A stretch of 64,000 nucleotides of DNA from Tricholoma matsutake (Eukaryota; Basidiomycota; Agaricomycetes; Agaricales; Tricholomataceae): positions 8,432,001-8,496,000 of the forward strand of contig AP026546.1 of the NCBI GenBank assembly GCA_026075535.2, in the 5' to 3' direction. Each line of letters begins with the position of its first letter. Positions within the stretch are counted from its first letter, which is position 1. Under the pieces are notes generated by a model. That model saw only the letters and a program-made list of their open reading frames with translations, was not told the origin of the DNA and did not search any database. A program made the position numbers and the translations under genes. Below are positions 23,045-34,887 of this stretch, one piece after another.

Positions 23045-24644
23045 TGTTAGGAAACCACCCCATTACCAATAAAATTTCATTTTTATTTTATTATGTCAAA
23101 TTACACTACATTACGCCAAATGATGCCAAATGATGCTAAATGATGCTACACTTTGATAGTGTGAGAATTTTATTTCACACACATCAATATGTATGTGCAT
23201 GTACGAGTGCGTCAGTAACAACAATGTACAATATATGTAACATAGTATAAAAACCCTAAATATATGCCTAGGAAACCCCAGTTGTGTTCTCTTAGGTATT
23301 CCACCTACGCTTGTGGTGTGAACAGCCTATCTCAACAAACTCACCTATTAATAACCCCTCACATCAAAACCATCAGTTCCCCAATCATGGGCGCGGTGAT
23401 GATGCTCAACCTGGGAAAACCACCAGAACTGCCGATGAGGCAATCAATGATGTTTGTGACGAGTCAGAGGAGGGTTGCGAGACATTCCGAAAGTTTGTGG
23501 TCAAACCTCTGAGAAGATTACTAGTTAACACTAGTTGTGAAGGTAGTGTTATGAGAGGTGAAGGCATTTGTCATGGTCCGATTGAGTATCGATCAATATC
23601 AAGGGCGATCGATGAGATCGACGGCGAACGAGTTTTATCGTCGATGGTCGATATGTGAATTATGGGGACCTTTCGATAGGTCGATGGTATATGAAGGGTG
23701 CGGCAAACTGCTATGAAGTGTTGGAAGGATTGCTAGAACTATGACGAGAGGATTGAGGGAGGATTGAGGATGCGATGATTGCAGAGGTTTCTTGTCGATC
23801 GAGAAAACCTGCAGAGACTTAGATTGTTTTAGAAAGCTGATCGGATGCTTAGAACTGTATACGAGACGATATGTGAAGATGATTTCTTGTTATTTTCAAG
23901 TAGATACTACAGAGTTTTATATGTTTTAAAGAAACTTCCTAAAATGGAATGAGAAACATGTGTAGAACATGAGGCAAAAGATATGAGTTAAGGCACAAGG
24001 CCATAAAGGAGACTGGAATCCGAACAAGAAAGATATATATATCATATGATGAAAGAGTAATAAATCGAAAGAACTAAAAGAGACTGTCCTTTGTGTATAA
24101 ACTGCACTAAGTCTCGCAATAATGCATCCAGCGGGTTCTGTGCGCGATAGGGACTTGGAATGAAGCTGACCTATGATCAGCAGGTTTGAACATGAGTTGG
24201 AATACGTCCTAGTGCATGGTCTTCCACCATTTAGATAATGAAGGTGGCGCCCAATGTCGCTCGTAGTTTCTCGATATTGATCGATGACGCTCGACAATGG
24301 TCAATCGTGGTTGTGGCTTGTTCGAAGTTGGTCGGGGATGTTTGGTGGTCGTGTAGGGGAATCTTAGGGACTTTCGGGGTAGTCCTAAGGTTGTGCAATG
24401 TGGTCTTTTGATACTATCGATGTCGCTGGTGATGTTTTGGTGTGGTCGATATGATATTGCAATTGATAGAGTGTGTCATGCTGCGTCTGGGACATTGTAG
24501 GAGTTAGCCGATGTGATTAGAATGATGCTAAAGTGTTGAATCGGTCCTTGAGCCAAGAAGACGACCTATCAGTGGATCCTGCCCCCTTCTTGTAGAGAGA
24601 ACCCACATGGTCTTAGCTAGCAGATAGTGGGTGTTGCCCTAACA
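23045..24644 (+). repeat. 3' LTR of element 2, split by an insertion
   Basis: Starts TGTTAGG at 23045 and runs to about 23395. It resumes at about 24575 and ends CCTAACA at 24644. The two parts together match the 5' LTR stretch 16888-17153. The intact LTR would be about 420 bp. Confidence 0.8.
23396..24574. mobile_element. About 1.18-kb insert of unknown class in the 3' LTR
   Basis: Absent from the 5' LTR, so it is an insertion. It is CpG-rich (many CGATCGA-type motifs around 23580-23660), unlike the surrounding decayed elements. It ends with TA-rich and repeated TGATCGATG sequence, and has a TGGCGCCCAATG motif near 24246. A plus-strand frame runs into it (about 23395-23655, 'EAINDVCDESEEGCETFRKF') without a family match. 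I find no clear terminal inverted repeats. A solo LTR of another family is possible. Confidence 0.5.
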
Positions 24645-24651
24645 ATCACCA

Positions 24652-26342
24652 ATGGCACCTAGCGACATCGCTGCCACAACTCCACTTACAAATGAAATGG
24701 CACCACCAACCGGCTCATATACAGCTACAAAATCTACTACAACAATGGCTACAGCAACTGTTACAGCAAACACAGCTGCCAACAATGCAACCAATGCGAC
24801 ATGCGTTGACACAGCCACTGCCGCATCATTGAATGATGCAACATCACAACCACCACTGTTCACCTACATGCATGAAGAAGTCCAGGTGCTCCTGGATGAA
24901 GCTCGACTCAAAGGATGGGAAGAAGGAATAGAGGAAGGGCTCAAGATAGGGAAAGAGAAAGTGGATGAGAATGGAAGGAAGATGTGGGAAAAAGGGAAGA
25001 ATGCTTGATACAGGATAGGGAAGAAAGAAGGTCTTGATGAAGGGGAGAGGTTAGCTGGACACTGGGAAGGACTACACATCTTGAAGGAGGCCCACATCTA
25101 TGAGCTATGGCAAAGCACTGTTCTTCGTGATGATGCCAAAATTTAGACAGACCCCAAAATGACCACCTGGAGCAATGCTAGCACCCAGGTAGTCCCCAGG
25201 ACTGATGAGACAGCCACCCAAACCAATGCCTCCCCCAAATGTTGCTCTACTGCCCTGCAAATGGAGCTGCTTGATTTTGAAGACCCCCAGCCCTCAAAAA
25301 TCACCCAAACAATTGCTACCAATGACATCTGCACCCAAACAACACCCAGTACCAATGAAACAGCTAGCCAAATGGAGAACGAACCCCTCCCAGCTCTTGT
25401 TACCTTCCAGAACCCCCCTTCCGCTGCTGCCCTGTCACAGCCAACAACGATGAAGCCCCCTGTCGATTCCCTTGTGAAATGAGACCCAACACTGCCCAAA
25501 TGGTGGTACATGCTCCCAGGACTGCCCACAGCCTCCCAGCATCAGCCCCAAGCCCCCAAATCGAGCATGGAGGGAGTCAAACCCCCCCTGCAGTCACAGA
25601 ACATGACACTGGCATCTCACACCAACTCTATCACCCAAACCGACACCAATGTCATCACTACCATCGATGCCAACACTCAGACAACCTCAACCAGCCCCAC
25701 CGTTGTTGATACCAGCACCCAGACAATGTGCAACCCCGAGCGGAGAATGGCTACACCACAGACAGCACCCCCTGATAATGAACAACCATGCCTGTTGAAA
25801 TCGCCACCCATAGACCCTGATCCTGAGCTACAAGGCTCATGCTCTGCTCTTCTGCATGACGATATGCTTGAACTACCACTACCTGTAGCACATCCTGAGT
25901 CACCCCCTGTTGATGACCTGCAACTGCCACGAGATGTCACACTATGACCATCGCGAACGCCATCACCACCACCCACTGCACATTTTGACTGGGCTGAGGA
26001 TGCCAAGTCGTTACCCATCATCTCTCAGTTGCTGCCACCACGAGACCTTTTGGCACTACATTCTAATACACCCCAACCTTTTGACTCTATACAAAGGCAA
26101 ACCCGCTGTCATAATCAAGTGAGAAACCCCCCAATCCATTCATTCACTTGATGAGGTTGACCAGTGTGGACTGCAGGTCCTATCATCACTCGCAAACATC
26201 CTTTTGGACTGGGCCCAGGTAAACCAACCATTCCAAGTCCTGTATCTCAAGAGCCCCCCCCCCAAAACTTGATTGGGACAGTGACCCTCAACTGGCAGAT
26301 CTGAGTAGAGTGCTTCGAGCTTTGGGATGGGCACCATGTTGA
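24652..26342 (+). pseudogene. Unknown repeat-associated gene with G/E-rich helix and DWA-type C-terminus
   Basis: I do not recognise a named family. The N-terminus is A/T-rich (24652-24830). A charged helix with repeating glycines, 'GWEEGIEEGLKIGKEK' and 'GKKEGLDEGERLAGHWEG', follows (about 24900-25080). The middle is T/N/Q/P-rich with the recurring motif (T/S)Q(T/V)xxxTxxxTQT. The C-terminus has 'FDWAEDAKSLPIISQLLPP' and ends 'DWDSDPQLADLSRVLRALGW' before a TGA at about 26340. Four in-frame stops (about 25007, 25144, 25480, 25945) and a slip at a C-run near 26256 disrupt it. Three of the stops are TGA where CGA would fit. It starts 8 bp after the element 2 LTR, so that LTR may have replaced its promoter. 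Confidence 0.45.
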
Positions 26343-26630
26343 GTTGTCTTTTATTTTATTTTTTATATCACACATAGAATTTTTTATTGCACTGGTTTTA
26401 TTATTTATATACCTATTGTTTCCTTTTCTTTTCCTTTCCTTTCCTTCTTTTTCAGAGGCGACGGGGATGTCGCCATCTTGGAGAGGGGCAGATGGAGTAG
26501 GGTGAGTGGTCACCTACTCCAGGTAGTCATGTGACCATTTTGGTAGAGTCACATAGTCACATTGTCATAGTCAAGCATTGCTATACCATTGCATTCCATT
26601 GCCTCAGCGATAGGGCACCTCTGGGGTGTT
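26343..26630. other. AT-rich gap
   Basis: T-rich 3' flank of the preceding gene with a TTTCC-type tract near 26425-26452, then short sequence up to the marY1-like fragment. No gene seen. Confidence 0.4.
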
Positions 26631-28247
26631 AAATGAGTTTAAGGATTTGGTGGACATGCCAGGATATGGGAGTGGGCTACCAGTTGTGGTGAAGTTCCAA
26701 TGGGGCCTCAATCAAGAAATTCAGGACCAGATGTTGGAAGGGCACCCGGTGGACAATGATATCTATGCCTGGTATGAAGCTGCTTCACTCTGTGATGAGA
26801 ACCAACTCATGAATGCAGCATTTAATGCTGCATTCTGTGCTCCAACTACCACTCATGCACCCTACACCTTCAATCAAACCCTTTCCCACCACAACCCCAT
26901 TCTTGTCTGTCAGACTCCTGCATCCACTGTCAATGTCCCGGTACCAATGGATGTTGATGTGGCCCCCAGCCATGCACATAGGTTGGATCTCTGCTACCAC
27001 TGTGGGGAAACTGGGCACAGGGCCAGAGTGTGTCCCCATCATCAGGATATCTGCATGCTCACCCCTGAGGGGTGAGATGAACTCCTCCAAGACCTGTTGG
27101 TGCTTGTAGATGTTGAGGAAATGAAGGATCAGGTTGCAGAGGAGATCAAGTCAGAAGTTGTAGAGGAGCAGGATTTTTCTATTTGCAGCAAGTGAATCGT
27201 ATGCCCTCACTGCCTGTCCATAACCACTTTGAAGTTTCGTCAGTTGAATCCCTGGAGAATGAATCTATTTCCATGACTGTTCCCCTCTCTGAGCCTTCAA
27301 AGTTGGCTAAAGATGTACCTGCTCTTCCCATCTCTCCCTCTGCTCCACACCCCAAAATTAAATCATGGGAGTGCAAACTACCACACAAATATATTGTTGC
27401 ATCCACTCCCTCTACACATTCCTTGAACCTAGCAATCGAACTACAGACTACCAACACTGGACAGATACTTGGTGTCTCTGCGCTCCTGGACTCTGGTGCA
27501 ACCAGTCTCTTCATTGATGCCCATCTCACCCAACAACATCACCTGAATACTCACTCACTCTCACATCCAATACCTGTTTATAATGTGGATGGGTCCCCAA
27601 ACAAAGCTGGTGCCATCTGAGAGGTTGTAGACTATGATCTTTGTAATGGAGGACCAGGTGAGCATGCCCTTTTTGCTGTCACTCAATCAGGAAAGCAGAA
27701 GGTGATTTTGGGCTATCTGTGGCTTCAAGACCATAACCCAGAGTTCAACTGGCGTACCACAGAGGTTACAATGAGCCAGTGTCCATCCTGCTGTTGCACT
27801 TGTTTCACAGAAGCCAGGCAAGAACATTGTGGACAAAGGGCCTCAATATGACGTACTCAGAAGTGTCATGCTGGACCCCTGCCTATACCTGAAGTGTAAT
27901 TAGAAGGGGTTCCTGATCTGATGCTGGACTCAGATGATGATGAGGAGGAGCCAGAGGAAGTGGAGGAAGGTGATCAGATCTTCTACACTGCAATTCGTCT
28001 ACACTGCAATTCGTCCATCGCACAAAGTGTGTGCTACATCAAACATATCCCAACACCTCACCAGCACCTTCCACAAAAACAATGCTGCTAAATCCTCTAC
28101 TGATTCCTTGCTTCCTCATCTCCATGAGTTCGGGGATGTGTTCTCCAAGGAATTGTTCGACTCTCTCCCCATGTGCAAGCTGTGGGATCACATGATCAAA
28201 CTCACCCCTGGTGCAACCATTTCATCCTGCAAGGTCTATCCTTGTTG
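26631..28247 (+). mobile_element. marY1-like fragment E (Gag to RT start), truncated at both ends
   Basis: Begins inside Gag ('NEFKDLVDMPGYGSGLPVVV') and ends inside the RT N-terminus ('PGATISSCKVYP'), with no LTRs. It includes an intact CCHC knuckle 'CYHCGETGHRARVC' (about 26990-27032) and a protease 'LLDSGATSLFID' (about 27485-27520). Sequence is close to elements C and D, but the flanks at 26630 and 28248 are unrelated to the element. A 17-bp tandem duplication (CTACACTGCAATTCGT) lies at about 27982-28015. Stops and frameshifts make it dead. Confidence 0.85.
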
Positions 28248-28315
28248 AAATTGCACCGTGAGTCTCACTTTTGGTGCATTTGATGCATGTGCTACTTGTC
28301 CAATTGGGCCATGGC

Positions 28316-28741
28316 TATAAGGGCAACCTAAGCCTCTAGCAAAGGGAAATCTGAAGTTAAAATTATACTACATAATACAGGCATTGGGGACACACCTAGC
28401 AAAGGGAAATCCGAAGAGAAAACTCTAAGGATCCCCTTGCTGATGCCCAGTATATGTGAAGACGACAAAAATCAAATATAACCTAAAAATAGAAAAAGGC
28501 GGAGATAGGCGGATCAAGGCTGCCGAATGACATCATACCAAGGGGTATGTGTCGGAAGGGGTACTCCGCCTCTAAATATAAAAGTGTCAACATATACAAA
28601 CATGATAGCAAGGGAAAATTAGTGATAAAATCCGGAAAAATCATAGAAAATGAAGAATAGAAGGAAATGAGGTGGGGAAAAATATGGGACGAACATAAAA
28701 AATAGGAAAAACACACAGGGCACCCCCCTAGTCCCCTTACA
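28316..28741 (-). repeat. 3' LTR of element C (426 bp, long form)
   Basis: Carries two copies of the direct repeat GATTTCCCTTTGCTAG separated by about 45 bp, as do both LTRs of element D. The next 73 bp (28742-28814) are the last internal bases of element C, including the purine tract GAGAGGGGGTGA read on the minus strand. Confidence 0.9.
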
Positions 28742-28814
28742 TCACCCCCTCTCTAAGATGCATTGCCCCGATGCATTCGAAATCGCATACAACCAAAGTC
28801 CGTGACTTGAATGC

Positions 28815-29180
28815 TGTAAGGGGACTAGGGGGGTGCCCTGTGTGTTTTTCCTATTTTTTATGTTCGTCCCATATTTTTCCCCACCTCATTTCCTTCTATT
28901 CTTCATTTTCTATGATTTTTCCGGATTTTATTACTAATTTTCCCTTGCTATCATGTTTGTATATGTTGACACTTTTATATTTAGAGGCGGAGTACCCCTT
29001 CCGACACATACCCCTTGGTATGATGTCATTCGGCAGCCTTGATCCGCCTATCTCCGCCTTTTTCTATTTTTAGGTTATATTTGATTTTTGTCATCTTCAC
29101 ATATACTGGGCATCAGCAAGGGGATCCTTAGAGTTTTCTCTTCGGATTTCCCTTTGCTTGAGGCTTAGGTTGCCCTTATA
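28815..29180 (+). mobile_element. Solo LTR (366 bp) nested in element C
   Basis: Same LTR family as C and D but in plus orientation, TGTAAGGG...CCCTTATA. It is flanked by the 5-bp duplication AATGC (28810-28814 and 29181-29185). The sequence on both sides joins into the uninterrupted end of element C when compared with element D near 42230. It lacks the roughly 60-bp direct-repeat unit of the long LTRs. It fuses LTR sequence to the C-terminus of the element C Pol frame. Confidence 0.92.
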
Positions 29181-32100
29181 AATGCGACGCGGTGCAGCAG
29201 TGTGCCATCGGTGGAATTCCTTGATTAACCGAGGGGCATTTACATCAGACTCTTCGACCCATGAGTTCTCCTCATACCCATAACCCTTCCAATGTACCAA
29301 ATACTGGAGTTTTCCTCGACGCAAACAGCTGTCCAAGATTGACTCGACTTCGTATTGGGGTTCTCCCTCGATCACTGTAGGTGGTGGTGGTGGGTGTGAA
29401 TGGCATCCCGGGAATGGATCTGGGGGAGCTGGAAGCAATTTGATGACATGGAAGACAGGATGGAGTCTGGACATGGAGGCTGGGAGGCGTAGACGATAGG
29501 CATGCATTCCAACACACTTGACAATGGGGAAAGGTCCCAAGAAGCGATGAGCAAGTTTCTTGGATGGACGTGTAGTGGAGATGTCACTGGAGTCAAGATA
29601 AACTCGATCACCAACCTTGTACTGAGGGGTTGGGGAGTGGCGTTGGTTGTAAAATTGCGCCATGTCATCCTTTGCCTTTGCTAAGGCTGCCCTTGCCTCC
29701 TCCAAGCTATCCCTCATGCATTCTGTGAACTCATTCACCGTCTCGATGTGTGAGGGAGTTTGGCGAGGTTCAAATCCCATGCGTGGATGTCGTCCAGTGT
29801 CTAAGAGGAAAGGGGTCTGTTGAGTGGAAGCATGGACATGGTTGTTGTATCCGAATTCGGCCAAAGGAAGGAGATCATCCCAATTGTCCTGGCGTTCATT
29901 GACAAAGAGGCAGATGTACTGCTCTAGTTCCTGGTTGACTCACTCCATCTGGCCATCAGTTTGTGGGTGATAAGCGGTTGAAGCGAGGAGTTTGATCCCC
30001 AGGAGTCGGTACAGCTCATGAGTGAACTCTGCCATGAACTGAGGGCCACGATCCAAGAGGAAGGCACCAGGAAGTCCATGTAATTTCCACACGTGGTGTA
30101 GGTAGAGTCGAGCGGCACCTAGGGCACTGACAGTGGTATGAGTGGGAATGAAGTGAGCACATTTTCCCACTGAGTCAACTGTGCACATCACCGCATCAAA
30201 CCCGTTTGACTCTGGCAATTCCACCACAAAGTCGACACTGGCGACATCCCAACAACTCTCTGGAACAGGAAGAGGGTGTAGCTCACCAATAGGCTTGCGA
30301 CGAGGAACCTTGGTGCGTAAGCAAAGGTCACAAGTGCGACAATACTGACCAATGAGCCGTGACATTTGTGGCCACCAATAGTTCCGTGAGGTGAGCTCCA
30401 AGGTCTTCCAGTGTCCGGGGTGGCCAGCAATCTGTGAGTCATGGTGTTGGGATATGATGCGCCGGCGAAGGTCTGGGTCATTGGGAACATAGATGTGATC
30501 CCTGAAATACAACAAGTCCTCCTTTTCAGCCCACTCTGCCGCACGTAAGGAAAGGGTCGATCCCTTCCTCAGTTCTTTAACAGCTCGGGCGACAACATCC
30601 TCATGTAAACCAATATGGTTTGCGCAATGAATGTCACATAGGAGGTCCCGCTCCTCGCCCTGGGGTGCGATGCCTTCCAGTGCCCGAATGGTGAATAGGT
30701 CTGGCTGCAACAGCACAATGTTTTGGTTGTCACCGCTGCCATCCCCATGGTCTGCATGTCGGGATAGGGCATCGGTCTTCCCCATGCTGCAACCCGGATG
30801 GTGGTGCAAGGAGAAGTCGAATCTAGATAGATACAGGGACCAACAAGCTTGACAACAGTTCAATTTCTTGGCTGTCATGAAGTACTCAAGATTCTTGTGA
30901 TCTGTCCAAATTTCCACCTTGTGTTGGGCACCCTCGAGGAAGTGTCGCCACTCCTCAAGTGCACGCATTATCGCCAACATCTCCTTGTCATGGATCTCGT
31001 AGTTTTGCTCTACAGCACTAAGGCTTTTGGAGTAGAACGCAACAGGATGCCACTTCTGGTCCTCTGGAGACTGCTGAGACAACACAGCACCCGTCGCAAA
31101 GTCAGAACTGTTGGCTTCTACACGAAAAGGACGTGAATCATCAGCAAAGGTAAGGATTGGAGCGGAAGTGACCATCTCCTTAAGCTTTTTGAACGCCTCC
31201 TGTTGTGCATTATCCCACCTCCATGCCTCCTTTCCTGTCAAGTCGAACAGCGGTCGTGCATGATGTGAGAAATCCTTGATAAAACGCCGATAAAAATTGA
31301 TGAAGCCCAGGAAAGACTGCACCTCCTTCTTGTTCGTGGGCGTCGGCCAAGCTGTGACCCCGTTTACCTTGATAGGATCCATCTCCACTTGACCCTCCGA
31401 GATAGTCAGGCCGAGGTACTCGATCTTGGTCTTCTCAAACTCACACTTGTCCTGACAAAGGTAGAGTTTGTACTGTCAAAGCCATTCTAGGATGAGGCGC
31501 GTGATGTGATGGTGCTCTTCAACCATGCAAGTGAAGATGAGGATGTCATCGAGATAGATGCAGACAATGCCTTCGAGGATGAGGTCATGGAAAATGTCAT
31601 TCATCATGGTCTGAAAGGTGGCAGGACTATTAGTAAGGCCAAAGAACATGACAAGTGGTTCAAAAAGACCACGGTTGGTACAAAAGGCCGCCTTCCACTC
31701 ATCTCCCTCCTTTATCCTCACATTATTATAGCCCCAACGGACATCGAGCTTGGTGAAGTATTGGGCTCCACGGAGCTGGTTTACGAGTTCGGAGATGAGG
31801 GGTAGTGGGTAGCAATTTTTGACCGTGATGTTGTTGAGCCTTCTGTAGTCTTGAACCGGTTGAAGTGAGCCATCCTTCTTCTTGACAAAGAAAAAGGGAG
31901 AGGCCATGGGTGACTTTGATGGTCGAATATGTCCAGAGGCCAGGTGCTCATCAATGAACTGGTCAAGCTGCCGTTGTTCTTCCAGAGAGAGAGGATAGAC
32001 CGTGCAGGATGAAGGGGTTGCGCCAGGGGTGAGTTCGATCGCGTGATCCCATGGCTTGCGCGCAGGAAGAGAGTCGAATGACTCCTTGGAGAACACATCT

Positions 32101-33026
32101 TCAAACTCATGGAGATGAGGGAGTAAGGAGTTAGTAGAGGATTTAGCAGCGTTGTTTTTGTGGAAGGCCTCGGCGAGGCATTGGGATATGTTTGATGTGG
32201 CACACACCTCATGCGATGAGCGAATTGCAGTGTAGAAGATCCGATCACCCTCCTCCACTTCCTCTGGGTCCTCATCATCATCATCCGAGTCCGGCATTAG
32301 ATCAGGAACCCCTTCCAATTCCACTTCAGGTATAGGCAGGGGTCCAGCACGACACTTCTGAGTACGTTGTATTGCCGCCTTCTGTCCACGATGTTCTTGC
32401 CTGGCTTCTGTGAAACACGTCCGACAGTGGGATGGACATTGGCTCATGGTAACCTCCCCAGTATGCCAGTCAACCTCTGGGTTATGGTCTCAAAGCCATG
32501 GATATCCCAAAATCACCTTTTGCTTTCCTAATTGAGTGACAGCAAAAAGGGCATGCTCACTATGATCTTTGTAACGGAGAACCAGGTCTGCAACCTCTTG
32601 GATGGCACCAGCTTCATTTGGGGATCCATCCACGTTATATACAGGTATCGGACGTGAGAGTGAGCAAGTATTTAGGCGATGTTGTTGTACCAGATGGGAA
32701 TCGATGAAGAGACCAGTTGCACCAGAGTCCAGGAGCGCAGAGACACCGAGTATCTGTCCAGTGTCGGTTGTCTGCAGTTCGATGGCTAGGTTTAAGGAAT
32801 GTGCAGAGGGAGTGGATGCCACAATATACTTGTGTGGTAGTTTACGCTCCCATGATTTAATTTTGGGACGTGGAGTAGAAGGAGAGATGGGGAGAGCAGG
32901 TACGTCTTTAGCCAACTTCGAAGGGTCAGAGAGGGGAGCAGTCACAGAAATGGATTCATTCTCTGGGGATTCAACTGACAAGACTTCAAAGCGGTTATGG
33001 ACAGGTAGTGAGGGCGTACGATTCAC
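29181..33026 (-). pseudogene. Pol of element C: protease, RT, RNase H, integrase, chromodomain
   Basis: Protease 'LLDSGATGLFID' at about 32700-32735. RT: '[16 protein letters not shown]', 'RWGYNNVRIKEGDEWKAAF', 'MFFGLTNSPATFQTMMNDIF' and 'IYLDDILIFT' (about 31540-31565), the YxDD box intact. RNase H: 'EANSSDFATGAVLSQQ', 'VEQNYEIHDKEMLAIMRALE', 'EIWTDHKNLEYF'. Integrase: 'HHDSQIAGHPGHWKT', 'CRTCDLC', 'SVDFVVELP' (about 30220-30240, catalytic D retained), 'DRGPQFMAEF' and 'NQELEQYI'. Chromodomain about 29190-29370: 'YEVESILDSCLRRGKLQYLV', 'HWKGYGYEENSW'. Stops lie at about 32490, 31476 and 29940. At 31476 and 32490 element D has the same TGA. The best-preserved Pol in the window. Confidence 0.9.
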
Positions 33027-34307
33027 TTGCTGCGAATAGGAAAATCCTGCTCCTCTACAACTTCCAACTTAATCTCCTCTGCAACTTGATCCTTCGCTTC
33101 CTCAACATCTACAAGCGCCAACAAATCTTGCAGGAGTTCGTCTCGTCCCTTGGGGGTGAGCATGCGGATATCCTGACGATGGGGACACGCTCCAGCCCTG
33201 TGTCCAGGTTCCCCACAACGGTAGCAGAGATCCAACTTACGTGCACAGCTGCGGGCTGCATCAACATCCATTGGTACTGGGACATTGACGGCTGGTGTGG
33301 GAGTTTGACGAACAGGAATGGGGTTAGGGCGGGGGTGGCTTCAATTGAAGGTGTAGGGCGTATGAGTGGTAGTTGGAGCACGGAATGCAGCATTAAACGC
33401 TGCATTTGTGAGTCGGTTCTTGTCACAGAGTGAAGCAGCTTCATACCAAGCAAGGATATCATCGTCTGCTGGGCGCCCTTCCAACATCTGTGCAATCTGG
33501 TCCTGAATTTCTCGGTTGAGCCCCCATCGGAACTTCACCACCACTGGTAACCCACTCCCATATCCTGCCATGTCCACCAAATCCTTGAACTCATCAATAT
33601 AGTCGTCCACGGATCGACATCCCTGGTGGTAAGCAGATGACTCAAGTCGTGTCACTGCTCAGTGGCGTTCATTGAGGGGGCAGAAGTGGTGTACGAACTC
33701 AGCTCAAAAGTCACCCCAAGTGGAGAAAGGTAGAGAACCGAGTTCTTTAGTTTGACGTAGGATACGGTCCACATAGAGATAGGCGCGTTCAGATTTCATG
33801 TATGTGAAGGCCCAATAAATTTTTGCAGCCTCATCGATGAATTAATGCGACTGGAGACTAATGTATAACTCACAGGAATTAAGGAATGCACGTCCCTGCG
33901 CACGTGCACCATTAAATTCGGCGGGGGGGGATGGTTTGATCTGGGCACGTTCCTTAGTGGACACATTTGGCAAAACATCATTGTTGGGTGCGCTTGGAGT
34001 CGTGAAGGGGGAACTATTGGTTGTAGGGTTAGCCTGGAGGGTCCTAACAAAGTTTTCAATTGTAGATTTAAGCGAGTCGATTTGCACGCGCATTCCGGAA
34101 ACATCGCTTTCAAGCGCGTCGAAGCGTTCTGATGCGTCCATGTCACTAGGGAGCGTGTTTGGCGAAAATGGCGGTGTAATAAAGGCGAGATTATCTGGAA
34201 CGGTGTGTAGGGACTCTGTGGAGCTTTGGGAAGCGTTGTCCAGTCCGTACCTGCCTATCTTGGGCAGCGCATTCGCAATTTTTGGGCCTTAGGGGAGAGT
34301 TTTCTAC
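33023..34307 (-). pseudogene. Gag of element C
   Basis: The N-terminal coiled-coil-like part 'ERFDALESDVSGMRVQIDSL' is at about 34080-34135. The capsid region runs through 'IYWAFTYMKSERAYLYVDRI' and 'GYGSGLPVVVKFRWGLNREI', then the CCHC knuckle 'CYRCGEPGHRAGAC' (about 33190-33232). In-frame TGA or TAA stops occur near 33842, 33703, 33659, 33341 and 33022. At 33341 the related copies have CGA or CAA. The codon at 33527-33529 is still CGA here (R of 'FRWGLN') while it is TGA in D and CAA in E. Confidence 0.88.
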
Positions 34308-34673
34308 TATAAGGGCAACCTAAGCCTCTAGCAAAGGGAAATCCGAAGAGAAAACTCCAAGGATCCCCTTGCTGATGCCCAGTATATGTGAAGATGACAA
34401 AAATCAAATATAACCTAAAAATAGAAAAAGGCGGAAATAGGCAGATCAAGGCTGCCGAATGACATCATACCAAGGGGTATGTGTCGGAAGGGGTACTCCG
34501 CCTCTAAATATAAAAGTGTCAACATGTACAAACATGATAGCAAGGGAAAATTATTAATAAAATCCGGAAAAATCATAGAAAATGAAGAATAGAAGGAAAT
34601 GAGGTGGGGAAAAATATAGGACAAACATAAAAAATAGGAAAAACACACAGGGCACCCCCCTAGTCCCCTTACA
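34308..34673 (-). repeat. 5' LTR of element C (366 bp, short form)
   Basis: Same ends as the 3' LTR but 60 bp shorter, lacking one direct-repeat unit. Directly inside it (minus strand, 34294-34307) is a GTAGAAAACTCTCC site complementary to GGAGTTTTCT within the LTR. Confidence 0.9.
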
Positions 34674-34887
34674 ATGGCTAAAGCCTGGCATGAAGGAGTC
34701 CTCCATTCTAAAGTAATGAGTCATACAAACAGAAAAATTTACAGCCAGTCAGTATGGAACATATTACAGTTCAAGTTATTCCTATAAGAAGTTATCATTA
34801 CAATTGTTACTAGGTGAGGACTAGATATGGAAACAGGATCACAGAAGTTCATAATCCATAATGTAATACACAGTTTGCATTTCACCA

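Larger units (their letters stand above)
16888..24644 (+). mobile_element. Ty3/gypsy chromodomain retrotransposon (element 2), rearranged
   Basis: The order is 5' LTR (incomplete), leader, Gag, protease, an inverted RT core, RT C-terminus, RNase H with an inserted MITE, integrase, chromodomain, 3' LTR with a 1.2-kb insert. The LTR termini are TGTTAGG...CCTAACA, a perfect 7-bp inverted repeat. The 3' LTR is preceded by a purine tract AAAAGGGGGGTAA (about 23032-23044). Numerous stops make it dead. No target duplication can be read because the left LTR end is missing. Confidence 0.85.
28316..34673 (-). mobile_element. Complete marY1-like Ty3/gypsy element C with nested solo LTR
   Basis: Minus-strand element bounded by LTRs starting TGTAAGGG and ending CCCTTATA, flanked by a 5-bp target duplication ATGGC (28311-28315 and 34674-34678). 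Internal order on the minus strand: Gag, protease, RT, RNase H, integrase, chromodomain. A solo LTR of the same family in the opposite direction sits in its last 100 bp. Without that insertion the element is about 6.0 kb. From memory this size and the 426-bp LTR match marY1 of Tricholoma matsutake. Several TGA stops make it inactive. Confidence 0.92.

Noticed and set aside
23548..24250. Solo LTR starting TGTTATGAG inside the insert
   Set aside because: No matching end or duplication could be identified, so the class is left open.
29502..29684. Plus-strand proteins opposite element C and D Pol
   Set aside because: Mirror readings of integrase sequence that recur wherever Pol is present.
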